NCBI RefSeq assembly: GCF_003991405.1
Contig: NZ_RPEN01000159.1
Coordinates: 186,001-250,000 of the forward strand
Direction of reading: 5' to 3'
Source of the DNA: Pseudorhodobacter sp. E13
Lineage (GTDB): Bacteria > Pseudomonadota > Alphaproteobacteria > Rhodobacterales > Rhodobacteraceae
Length of the DNA stretch: 64,000 bases
Below are positions 53,871 to 61,616 of this stretch, piece by piece (position 1 is the first letter of the stretch; every line of letters starts with the position of its first letter). The position numbers and the translations under genes are program-made. Under the pieces are notes generated by a model. The model was given only the letters and a program-made list of their open reading frames with translations, was not told where the DNA came from and did no database searches.

Positions 53871-55087
53871 AGAAAACTCCGTCCGGGGCCTTGGTTTTCC
53901 ACCCCGAGGTGATGCGCGACCGAGGCCGCGACATCGGTAAAGGCGCAGAGGCCGATCTCGCCGGGGGCAATGCCCGCGCACAGCACCGGCACGCGTTCGC
54001 GGGTGTGTTCGGTGCCGCGCCAAGTGGGGTCATTGCCGTGATCGGCGGTGAAAATCGCCAGATCGCCGGGGCGCATGGCGGCCAGAAACCGGCCCATCTG
54101 TGCGTCAAACCATTCCAGTGCGCGGGCATATCCGGCCACGTCGCGGGGGTGGCCGTAAAGGCTGTCGAATTCCACGAAGTTCGCAAAGGTCAAGGAACCG
54201 GGTTCCGCGCTGGTTTGCAGGGCCAAAAGCTGTTCGAAAAGGTCAGCGTCTGATTTGCCCTTGTGCAAGGCGCTGATGCCGCGATGCGAAAAGATATCCC
54301 CGATCTTGCCCACCGCATGGGTCACGCGCCCAGCGCCTTGCACCCAATCGAGCAGGGTCGGGCTGGGTGGGTCAATCGCGAAATCGCGGCGGTTGGGGCT
54401 GCGTTTGAAATTGTCGCAGGTTCCGGTGAAGGGCCGCGCGATCACCCGGCCCACCTTTCGGGCATGCAGAAACGGCGCAAGGTCGGCACAGAGTTTCAGC
54501 AAGCGATCAAGGCCGAACGCCTCTTCATGCGCGGCGATCTGGAAAACGCTATCGGCAGAGGTATAGCAAATCGGCCACCCCGTGCGCAGATGCGCCTCGC
54601 AATGCGCGTTTATGATGGGCACGCCGGAGGCATGGCAATTGCCCAAAATGCCTTCGGTGCCTGCCAGTTCGCAAACCTTTGCCACCACATCCGGCGGAAA
54701 GGCTGGCGTGGTATCGGGGAAATAAGACCAGTCCCACGGCACCGGCACACCCGCCAGTTCCCAATGCCCCGACGGGGTATCCTTCCCGCGCGAGACCTCG
54801 GTCGCAGCGCCCCAGCGACCGGCAGGGAGCTGCGCCGCCGGCGGCAGGCCACCGAGCGATAGCGAGGCCCCCGGTTCAGCCACCTCCATCGCTTGGGCCA
54901 GCCCAAGGCGCAGCAGATGCGGCAAAAGCAATGGCCCTGCCCGCCCCTGATCCGCGCGGCCAGCAGCGCAAGCGGCGGCGATATGGCCGATGGTATTGGC
55001 CCCTTCATCGCCGAAATCGGCGGCATCCGGCGCGCCGCCGATGCCGACACTGTCCATCACGATCAGGAAGGCGCGGTTTTGGGTCAT
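53867..55087 (-). CDS. deoB: phosphopentomutase
   Basis: The 406-residue alkaline-phosphatase-fold mutase converts ribose 1-phosphate or deoxyribose 1-phosphate to the 5-phosphate. It begins FLIVMDSVGIGGAPDAADFG with metal Asp and has GDEGANTIGHIA, GTCDNFKRSPNRRDFAI, and at the C-terminus TADHGNDPTWRGTEHTRE with the remaining metal ligands. It processes the sugar phosphates that DeoA and PunA release. ATGA overlaps join it to deoA and add. Confidence 0.95.
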   Translation of the reverse strand: MTQNRAFLIVMDSVGIGGAPDAADFGDEGANTIGHIAAACAAGRADQGRAGPLLLPHLLRLGLAQAMEVAEPGASLSLGGLPPAAQLPAGRWGAATEVSRGKDTPSGHWELAGVPVPWDWSYFPDTTPAFPPDVVAKVCELAGTEGILGNCHASGVPIINAHCEAHLRTGWPICYTSADSVFQIAAHEEAFGLDRLLKLCADLAPFLHARKVGRVIARPFTGTCDNFKRSPNRRDFAIDPPSPTLLDWVQGAGRVTHAVGKIGDIFSHRGISALHKGKSDADLFEQLLALQTSAEPGSLTFANFVEFDSLYGHPRDVAGYARALEWFDAQMGRFLAAMRPGDLAIFTADHGNDPTWRGTEHTRERVPVLCAGIAPGEIGLCAFTDVAASVAHHLGVENQGPGRSFL

Positions 55088-56403
55088 GTGATGCGTCCAT
55101 AGATCAGGGGCAAGTCTTCGGGGGCCTCTTCGCGGATGGTATAGGCTTGGGCCAGCCGTTCAATGGCCGCTTCGGCATCCGCGGTGCTGGCAGCGTGGAT
55201 TTGCAGCAGGGCGGCACCCGGCTCCACCTCCTCGCCCACACCCATGATCTGCGACAGGCCAACAGAGGGGTTGATGCGGTCTGATTGATGCAAGCGCCCG
55301 CCGCCAAGCTGAACCACGACCTGCCCCAGCATCTCGGTATCAATCGCCGCGACATAGCCGCGATTGCCGCAGCACAGATCAATCACCACCGGGGCCGCAG
55401 GCAGACGATCCGGCCATCGGTCGACGAAATCGGCAGGTCCCCCCTGCGCCGCGATCATCCGGCCAAAGAACTCGGCGGCGACGCCAGTTTCCAGCGCGGC
55501 TTCGATTTTCAAGGCCCCGTCTTCGGCATCGGCGGCCAAACCGCCCAGCGCCAACGCCTCTCCGCCCAAAGCGGCGGTCAGATCCCACAGCGCGGGGTTG
55601 ATGGCGCTGCCGGTCAAGGTTTCCATCACGGCGATCACCTCCAGCGCGTTGCCTGCGGCGGCGGCCAGCGGTTGGTTCATATCGGTGATCAGGGCGGTCG
55701 TCATGCAACCCGCACCTTGCGCGGTAGACACCAGCGCCTGCGCCAGCACCCGGGCCTCAGCTTCGGTTTTCATGAAAGCGCCAGAGCCGCATTTGACATC
55801 CAGCACCAGCCCTTCCAGCCCTGCCGCCAGTTTTTTGGACAGGATAGAGGCGGTGATCAGGTCGATGCTGTCCACCGTGGCGGTAACATCGCGGATGGCA
55901 TAAAGTCTGCGATCCGCCGGCGCGATCTGCGGCGAGGCCGCGATGATGGCACAGCGGGTTTGCCCGATCTGGTCGCGCAATTGCGCCGCTGTCATATCGG
56001 TGCGCAGGCCGGGGATGGATTCCAGTTTGTCCAGCGTGCCGCCGGTATGGCCAAGGCCGCGCCCGGAAATCATCGGCACATAGGCCCCGCAAGCCGCAAG
56101 CGCCGGGGCCAGCAGCAGCGAGGTGCAATCACCGATGCCCCCTGTTGAATGTTTGTCCAGCACCGGGCCGGGCATATCCCAGTCCAACTGCTCGCCGCTG
56201 GCCTGCATGGCGCGGGTCAGCGCAACGCGCCCCGCCTCGCCCAAGCCTTGCAGGCAGATCGCCATGGCAAAGGCCCCGGCTTGCGCGTCCGACACCTCAC
56301 CCGAGGCAAGCCCTTGGGCAAACCAATCCAGCGCGCCGGATTTGGGGGGGCGGCCTGCGCGTAGCCCGGCGATGATCTCGCGGGCATCAAACGCCGTTGG
56401 CAT
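55084..56403 (-). CDS. deoA: thymidine phosphorylase
   Basis: The 439-residue type II pyrimidine nucleoside phosphorylase splits thymidine and deoxyuridine. It starts with AREIIAGLRAGRPPKSGALD and has the signature DKHSTGGIGDCTSLLLAPAL, SGRGLGHTGGTLDKLESIPG, KCGSGAFMKTEAEARVLA and ITDMNQPLAAAAGNALEV. The start is either ATG 56403 or ATG 56409; both lie inside the end of cdd, so it is coupled to it. Confidence 0.94.
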   Translation of the reverse strand: MPTAFDAREIIAGLRAGRPPKSGALDWFAQGLASGEVSDAQAGAFAMAICLQGLGEAGRVALTRAMQASGEQLDWDMPGPVLDKHSTGGIGDCTSLLLAPALAACGAYVPMISGRGLGHTGGTLDKLESIPGLRTDMTAAQLRDQIGQTRCAIIAASPQIAPADRRLYAIRDVTATVDSIDLITASILSKKLAAGLEGLVLDVKCGSGAFMKTEAEARVLAQALVSTAQGAGCMTTALITDMNQPLAAAAGNALEVIAVMETLTGSAINPALWDLTAALGGEALALGGLAADAEDGALKIEAALETGVAAEFFGRMIAAQGGPADFVDRWPDRLPAAPVVIDLCCGNRGYVAAIDTEMLGQVVVQLGGGRLHQSDRINPSVGLSQIMGVGEEVEPGAALLQIHAASTADAEAAIERLAQAYTIREEAPEDLPLIYGRIT

Positions 56404-56794
56404 CGACATTGGCCATATGGCCCGCGTTGAACGAGCCGGGCAACAGATCGGCGACGGTGACAACCGATGTCACGCCTTGCAGGTTGACCATGGTCACGGC
56501 CACGTCCGGCCCGGCAAATTCCGCGATCTTCTGGCGGCAACCGCCGCACGGGGTGACCGGGGTGGGGCTGTCGGAAATCACCAGCAATTCCGCGATCTTG
56601 TAGTCTCCGCCCGCGCACATGGCGGCAATTGCCCCTGCTTCGGCGCAGGTGCCTTCGGGATAGGCCACATTCTCGGCATTCACGCCCACATAGACATTGC
56701 CCGATGGCGTGCGCAGCGCCGCCCCGACCTTGAAGCGGGAATAAGGCGCATAGGCGTTTTCACGGGCTTTGGTGGCGGCATCGAGAAGGGACAT
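56387..56794 (-). CDS. cdd: cytidine deaminase
   Basis: The 135-residue homotetrameric type enzyme deaminates cytidine and deoxycytidine to uridines for DeoA and Upp. It shows YAPYSRFKVGAALRTPSGNV, NVAYPEGTCAEAGAIAAM (metal Cys and catalytic Glu) and TPVTPCGGCRQKIAEFA (the other two Cys ligands). It is the first gene of the overlapping salvage operon cdd-deoA-deoB-add-upp, followed upstream by a 291-bp gap containing the 33-bp repeats. Confidence 0.94.
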   Translation of the reverse strand: MSLLDAATKARENAYAPYSRFKVGAALRTPSGNVYVGVNAENVAYPEGTCAEAGAIAAMCAGGDYKIAELLVISDSPTPVTPCGGCRQKIAEFAGPDVAVTMVNLQGVTSVVTVADLLPGSFNAGHMANVDANGV

Positions 56795-56932
56795 GGGCGC
56801 GGCTCCGGCGTTGTCGTTTGAGGGTGGTCGTTTGGACAAGTGTGGAACCGGGCAGGGAAACTTGCAAGCCTTGCGTGGCGGGAACCTGCCAAGGCCTGTA
56901 ACTTTGCGCCAGCGGCCGGGTCGGACCACAGG

Positions 56933-57053
56933 CCGGGGGGCCAGCCCCCCGGACCGAAGCAAAAGCCGGGGGGCCAGCCCCCCGGACCGAAGCAAAAGCC
57001 GGGGGGCCAGCCCCCCGGACCGAAGCAAAAGCCGGGGGGCCAGCCCCCCGGAC
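56933..57053. repeat. 33-bp tandem repeat, about 3.7 copies, each a G/C hairpin
   Basis: Units begin at 56933, 56966, 56999 and 57032. Each contains CCGGGGGG-CCAG-CCCCCCGG, a strong hairpin, followed by ACCGAAGCAAAAG. The unit is a multiple of three, so both strands read open as Gly/Pro-rich peptides, but there is no ribosome site or known domain. The last copy runs into the 3'-flanking element E. Confidence 0.9.
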
Positions 57054-57082
57054 CCCCCGGGATATTTGGGCCGAAAAGAAAG
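57044..57082 (-). repeat. 3'-flanking element, type 2 (copy E)
   Basis: Three bases after the stop of the cupin gene (minus strand), CTTTCTTTTCGG is followed by CCCAAATATCCC, then the GGGGGG hairpin of the 33-bp array. Core at 57060-57082, the same as 61398-61420. Confidence 0.6.
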
Positions 57083-57085
57083 CAG

Positions 57086-58165
57086 TCAGAGCAGTGTGGT
57101 GCGGAATACTCCCGGCAGTGTGACTTCGAGCAGTTGCAGATCAGAGGTGGCGTCACTATATTGCGTGGTCATGCCCGGTGGAATGACGAAGGCGTCGCCC
57201 ATGGTTAGGCGGTAGGGGGCTTTGCCTTCGCCCTTCAGTGTCATTTCACCCGACATGACATAGGTGAACAGGATATCGGTATCATGCCGGGTGGCAGGGG
57301 CAGCGGCCCCGGAGGGCCGTGCGACCATCACCGATGCCACACCTTTGGTATTTGCGTTGATGGTGGTATCGCGCGCCTCAAACCCCGGGATGCGGAAAGG
57401 TTTGAAGGGCGATTGCGCGCCGACATTATGCACGAAGCGTTGGCCTTGCCATTCGCGGTCGGGGCGGTGATGCGGGGTTGGCAGCGTCATGTCATGGTCA
57501 ATCTCGGTGACATGTTCGGCTGGCACGCCGATTTCGATCACCTCTATCCCGTCTGATGCCTCCAGCACGCGGTGGCGGATTTCGGGCGGCTGGATAAAGC
57601 AATCCCCGGCGGTGAGGCGGATTTTCGGGCCTTGATCTTCATAGACGACATCGACCCAGCCCTTGACGCAAAAGATCAGTTGAAAACCGACCCTGTGGAA
57701 ATGCACCATATCGGGCACCGGGCCGCCATCGGGGATGCGGATATGGCTGGCGATGATGGCCCCCCCAAGGCGCGAGGGCACCAGATCGCGGTAATGCATG
57801 CCTGCGCGGCCAATCACCCAAGGGGCCTGATCGGCCAAACGACGCACGACAAAGGCGTGTTCGGTCGCGGGCAGCACCAGCGGGGGATTGAGATCCTCAA
57901 TTTCGACCTTGGTGCCATTGGGGGCCGTCAGGTTGCGGGCCGGGAAGGCGCCGGGATCATCGGTCAGGATGCGGATCGTTCCCGGTGCCTCTGCCGCGCC
58001 TTTTTCGATGCGGATGCGCAACCCGTGGCCGGACAGAACCGCCACCTCAGGGTTATCGGCAGGATAGATCATATCCAGCCGCAGGCCCAGAACCTTGGTG
58101 TAAAACGGCAGGTCATCGCGCAATTCCTGCGTTGGCAGGCGGATTTCGGCACGGATTTCGGGCAT
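57086..58165 (-). CDS. VOC-like domain fused to a bicupin
   Basis: Protein of 359 residues. Residues 1 to about 90 look like a vicinal-oxygen-chelate (glyoxalase-type) half (FYTKVLGLRLDMIYPADNPE, then VAVLSGHGLRIRIEKG). Residues about 120-215 form one cupin (GGPVPDMVHFHRVGFQLIFC with metal-type His residues, DCFIQPPEIRHRVLEA). Residues about 240-355 form a second (KGVASVMVARPSGAAAPATR, DAFVIPPGMTTQYSDAT). It is an unusual combination; function is unknown, perhaps a dioxygenase or isomerase of small acids. Confidence 0.75.
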   Translation of the reverse strand: MPEIRAEIRLPTQELRDDLPFYTKVLGLRLDMIYPADNPEVAVLSGHGLRIRIEKGAAEAPGTIRILTDDPGAFPARNLTAPNGTKVEIEDLNPPLVLPATEHAFVVRRLADQAPWVIGRAGMHYRDLVPSRLGGAIIASHIRIPDGGPVPDMVHFHRVGFQLIFCVKGWVDVVYEDQGPKIRLTAGDCFIQPPEIRHRVLEASDGIEVIEIGVPAEHVTEIDHDMTLPTPHHRPDREWQGQRFVHNVGAQSPFKPFRIPGFEARDTTINANTKGVASVMVARPSGAAAPATRHDTDILFTYVMSGEMTLKGEGKAPYRLTMGDAFVIPPGMTTQYSDATSDLQLLEVTLPGVFRTTLL

Positions 58166-58271
58166 CGGGTCCTCGGGCTTTGCGGTGGCAATCGGCGCAT
58201 CTTGCCGAACAGGTCACAGCATGCGAAGGGCGGGCCAAAAGGCAAGATCAAAACACCGGGCGCGCAAGCAG

Positions 58272-58351
58272 ACAGGATTTTCAACTTTATCCTGTAACAG
58301 CCCCGCGATGCCAAAGACTTGCGGCAAGCGCAGAATAGTTTACCACTAAAC
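58272..58351 (+). promoter_or_regulatory. two inverted repeats upstream of maeB
   Basis: ACAGGAT and ATCCTGT (58272-58278 and 58289-58295, ten-base spacer) are a perfect inverted repeat. GTTTA-CCAC-TAAAC (58338-58351) is a second, 20 bp before the maeB start codon. Either may be an operator for the malic enzyme gene. Confidence 0.35.
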
Positions 58352-58371
58352 CACCGATCGGGAGGGGCATC

Positions 58372-60651
58372 ATGGACGAGACACGGCAAGACACCCAGCG
58401 CCAGGCTGCGCTGAATTATCACGAATTTCCCAAACCCGGAAAGCTGGAAATCCGTGCCACCAAGCCGCTGGCCAATGGTCGCGATCTGGCGCTTGCCTAT
58501 TCCCCCGGCGTGGCCGAGGCCTGTCTGGAAATCAAGGCCGACCCGTCCACAGCCACGCGCTATACGTCCAAGGGCAATCTGGTGGCGGTGGTGTCAAACG
58601 GCACGGCGGTGCTGGGGCTGGGCAATATCGGCGCGCTGGCCTCCAAGCCGGTGATGGAGGGCAAGGCGGTTCTGTTCAAGAAATTCGCCAATATAGATTG
58701 CTTTGATATCGAGTTGAATGAGCCGGACCCCTACAAGCTGGCCGATATCGTCTGCGCGTTGGAGCCGACCTTTGGCGCCATCAACCTTGAGGATATCAAA
58801 GCCCCCGATTGCTTTATCGTCGAATCCATCTGCCGCGAGCGGATGGGCATTCCGGTGTTCCATGATGATCAGCACGGCACCGCGATTGTGGTCGGGGCCG
58901 CAGCCACCAATGCGCTGCATGTGGCGGGCAAGAAATTTGAAGATATCAAGATCGTATCCACCGGTGGCGGCGCGGCAGGGATTGCCTGTCTGAACATGCT
59001 GCTGAAGCTGGGGGTGAAGCGCGAGAATGTCTGGCTCTGCGATATCAAGGGCTTGGTCTATGAGGGCCGGACCGAGGATATGACGCCGCAAAAGGCCGAA
59101 TATGCGCAGAAATCCGACAAGCGCACGCTGGCCGATGTGATCGAAGGCGCCGATCTGTTCCTTGGCCTTTCCGGCCCCGGCGTATTGAAGCCCGATATGG
59201 TGGCGCGCATGGCAAAGCGCCCGATTGTTTTCGCTCTTGCCAACCCCACGCCCGAAATCACCCCGGATGAGGCCCGAGCCGTGGTGCCGGATGTGATCAT
59301 GGCGACAGGGCGGTCCGATTTTCCCAATCAGGTCAATAACGTGCTGTGCTTTCCCTTCATCTTCCGGGGCGCGCTGGATGTGGGCGCGACGACCATCAAC
59401 GATGAGATGAAGATCGCCTGTATCGAAGGCATCGCAGCACTGGCCCGTGCCACCACCAGCGCCGAGGCTGCCGCCGCCTATAAGGGTGAGCAACTGACCT
59501 TTGGCCCCGATTACCTGATCCCCAAACCCTTCGATCCGCGCCTGATCGGGGTTGTCGCCTCTGCCGTGGCCAAGGCCGCGATTGAAACCGGTGTCGCCAC
59601 CAAACAGATCGAGGATTTCGACGCCTATAAGCGCAAGCTTGACAGTTCGGTGTTCCGCTCGGCGCTGATCATGCGGCCGGTGTTTCAGGCAGCAGCCACG
59701 GCCACCCGCCGCATCGTCTTTGCCGAAGGCGAGGATGAGCGTGTGCTGCGCGCCGCCAATGCGATGATCGAGGAAACCACCGACAAGCCGATTCTGATTG
59801 GCCGCCCCGAGGTGGTAGAGAGCCGCTGCGAACGCGCGGGCCTGCCCATCCGTCCCGGTCGCGATTTTGATCTGGTGAACCCGGAAAACGACCCGCGCTA
59901 TCGCGATTACTGGGAAACTTATCACCAGTTGATGGCCCGCAAAGGCGTCACCCCTGATATCGCCCGCGCCGTGATGCGCACCAACACCACCGCCATCGCC
60001 GCCGTCATGGTGCACCGGGATGAAGCCGACAGCATGATCTGCGGCACCTTCGGGCAATATCTGTGGCACCTGAACTATGTCACGCAGGTTCTGGCCACCG
60101 AAGGGCGGCACCCGGTCGGCGCGCTGTCGCTGATGATCCTCGAAGACGGGCCGCTGTTTATCGCCGATACCCATGTCCACCCCGACCCGACCCCGGAACA
60201 GATAACCGAAACGGTGATCGGGGCCGCGCGCCATGTCCGCCGTTTTGGCCTTGTGCCAAAAGTGGCGCTGCTGTCGTCATCGCAATTCGGCAACCTGAAT
60301 TGCGAAACCGGGCGGCGGATGCGGGCCGCGATTGACGTGCTGGACGCCGCCCCTCGCGATTTCTGCTATGAGGGCGAGATGCATATCGACGCGGCGCTGG
60401 ATCAAGCCACCCGTGACCGCATCTTCCCCGGTGGCCGCTTCGAAGGCCCGGCCAATGTGCTGATCTTTGCCAATTCCGATGCCGCCTCGGGCGTGCGCAA
60501 CATCTTGAAAATGCGCGGCGGCGGGCTGGAAGTGGGTCCGATTCTGATGGGCATGGGCAACAAGGCGCATATCGTGACGCCTTCGATCACGGCGCGCGGC
60601 CTGCTGAACATGTCGGCGCTGGCAGGCACGCCTGTGGCAACCTATGGCTAA
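58372..60651 (+). CDS. maeB: NADP-dependent malic enzyme with phosphotransacetylase domain
   Basis: The 759-residue protein decarboxylates malate to pyruvate. Residues 1 to about 430 form the malic enzyme ([49 protein letters not shown](P) loop, [15 protein letters not shown]). Residues about 430-759 form the PTA-like domain ([60 protein letters not shown]). The fusion is the usual proteobacterial form; the second domain is regulatory and binds acetyl-CoA. GGGAGGGG precedes the ATG. Confidence 0.95.
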   Translation: MDETRQDTQRQAALNYHEFPKPGKLEIRATKPLANGRDLALAYSPGVAEACLEIKADPSTATRYTSKGNLVAVVSNGTAVLGLGNIGALASKPVMEGKAVLFKKFANIDCFDIELNEPDPYKLADIVCALEPTFGAINLEDIKAPDCFIVESICRERMGIPVFHDDQHGTAIVVGAAATNALHVAGKKFEDIKIVSTGGGAAGIACLNMLLKLGVKRENVWLCDIKGLVYEGRTEDMTPQKAEYAQKSDKRTLADVIEGADLFLGLSGPGVLKPDMVARMAKRPIVFALANPTPEITPDEARAVVPDVIMATGRSDFPNQVNNVLCFPFIFRGALDVGATTINDEMKIACIEGIAALARATTSAEAAAAYKGEQLTFGPDYLIPKPFDPRLIGVVASAVAKAAIETGVATKQIEDFDAYKRKLDSSVFRSALIMRPVFQAAATATRRIVFAEGEDERVLRAANAMIEETTDKPILIGRPEVVESRCERAGLPIRPGRDFDLVNPENDPRYRDYWETYHQLMARKGVTPDIARAVMRTNTTAIAAVMVHRDEADSMICGTFGQYLWHLNYVTQVLATEGRHPVGALSLMILEDGPLFIADTHVHPDPTPEQITETVIGAARHVRRFGLVPKVALLSSSQFGNLNCETGRRMRAAIDVLDAAPRDFCYEGEMHIDAALDQATRDRIFPGGRFEGPANVLIFANSDAASGVRNILKMRGGGLEVGPILMGMGNKAHIVTPSITARGLLNMSALAGTPVATYG

Positions 60652-61393
60652 AGGCTTGGGCCACGCATTTGCCGTGCTGGCCCTGACCTTGCTCACCCAA
60701 CTGGGCGGTCTGGCATGGCTGGCCGCCCTGCTGCTCCGGCGCGCGATAAGGCTCCGGGGGCTGGCGTTTCTGGCCGCCTATGCCGCACTATGGGCCGCCG
60801 CCCTTGTCACCGCGCCGCTCTTTGGTCGCGTGGCGCTGCCCTGCACGGGGGCAGATCTGCGCAGTCAAAGCCTGCTCTACTGCGCGCTCAATCGCCATTA
60901 CGTCACCCCCGCCTTGCGCGATCTTGCGACAGACCTCGCCCGCGCCACGGCCCAGGCCTATCCCGGCACGCTCACCATAACGCTGGATGCAGGCTTTCCC
61001 TTCGGCCCGCTGCCCTTGCTGCCCCATCTCAGCCATGATGACGGGGAAAAGCTGGACCTCGCGCTTTACTGGGCCAAGGATGGCAGCTACCTGCCGGGCC
61101 GCAGCAAATCCGCCTTGGGCTATTGGGGCTACGCCGCAGGCCCAACCCAATGCCCCCGCCGCTGGACCGATCTGCGCTGGGATATGAACGGGCTCAACGC
61201 TGCCCTGCCCGATTGGCATCTCGACCCGCCGCGCCTTGCATTCGCGCTGCAATGGCTCGCCAATGATCCGCGCACAGGCAAAATCCTGATCGAACCGCAT
61301 ATCCTGCAAAGCCTCGGCCTCAGCCATCCCAAAATCCGCTTTCAGGGCTGCCGCGCCGCACGGCATGACGACCATATCCACCTGGAACTCTGA
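60644..61393 (+). CDS. membrane-anchored LAS-type metallopeptidase-like protein
   Basis: The 249-residue protein has two N-terminal membrane segments (LGHAFAVLALTLLTQLGGLA, LAFLAAYAALWAAALVTAPL). The following domain carries SHDDGEKLD, the S-H-x2-G-x3-D metal motif of LAS (M15/M74) peptidases, and ends CRAARHDDHIHLEL with the H-x-H second motif. The fold is therefore probably a peptidoglycan or peptide metallopeptidase facing the periplasm. The ATG overlaps the maeB stop by eight bases, an odd pairing with a metabolic enzyme. Substrate unknown. Confidence 0.72.
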   Translation: MAKGLGHAFAVLALTLLTQLGGLAWLAALLLRRAIRLRGLAFLAAYAALWAAALVTAPLFGRVALPCTGADLRSQSLLYCALNRHYVTPALRDLATDLARATAQAYPGTLTITLDAGFPFGPLPLLPHLSHDDGEKLDLALYWAKDGSYLPGRSKSALGYWGYAAGPTQCPRRWTDLRWDMNGLNAALPDWHLDPPRLAFALQWLANDPRTGKILIEPHILQSLGLSHPKIRFQGCRAARHDDHIHLEL

Positions 61394-61397
61394 CCCG

Positions 61398-61440
61398 CTT
61401 TCTTTTCGGTCCAAATATCCTCAGGGGGTGAAGGGGCATC
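61398..61440 (+). repeat. 3'-flanking element, type 2, with hairpin (copy F)
   Basis: Four bases after the stop of the LAS-type gene comes CTTTCTTTTCGG, then TCCAAATATCC (61398-61420), then CAGGGGGTGAAGGGG, whose GGGGC pairs with GCCCC at 61441-61445. Confidence 0.6.
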
Positions 61441-61446
61441 GCCCCG

Positions 61447-61474
61447 AGGGGGCGCGAGCGCCCCCTGCTTTTTT
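61447..61474 (+). terminator. rho-independent terminator
   Basis: Stem AGGGGGCG-CGAG-CGCCCCCT followed by GCTTTTTT. It ends the maeB/LAS-gene transcript directly after the 3'-flanking element. Confidence 0.88.
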
Positions 61475-61561
61475 GACGAAAATTCACAACACGCGGCCAA
61501 CCGTTTGCGCTAAATGTGACCAATAGGCGCAGTCTGGGCCTTGCAACAGTGCCGCAACATT

Positions 61562-61574
61562 CTTGTCAGACAAG
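61562..61574 (+). promoter_or_regulatory. palindrome CTTGTC-A-GACAAG upstream of prpE
   Basis: Perfect 6-1-6 inverted repeat, 43 bp before the prpE ATG. TTGTC-N-GACAA is the common operator type of FCD-class GntR repressors. GCCGCA repeats flank it. It is the likeliest control site for this gene. Confidence 0.5.
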
Positions 61575-61616
61575 CTGCCGCAGCGTAACAAAGGCACGAT
61601 CAGAGGAGGGTATACG

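Noticed and set aside
56933-57053. CRISPR array
   Set aside because: Units are direct tandem repeats without spacers, and no cas gene is present.
56840-57208. Gly/Pro-rich frame with GGQPPGPKQKP repeats, and its minus-strand mirror
   Set aside because: The repeats come from the 33-bp hairpin array; there is no ribosome site and the frame runs into the cupin gene antisense.
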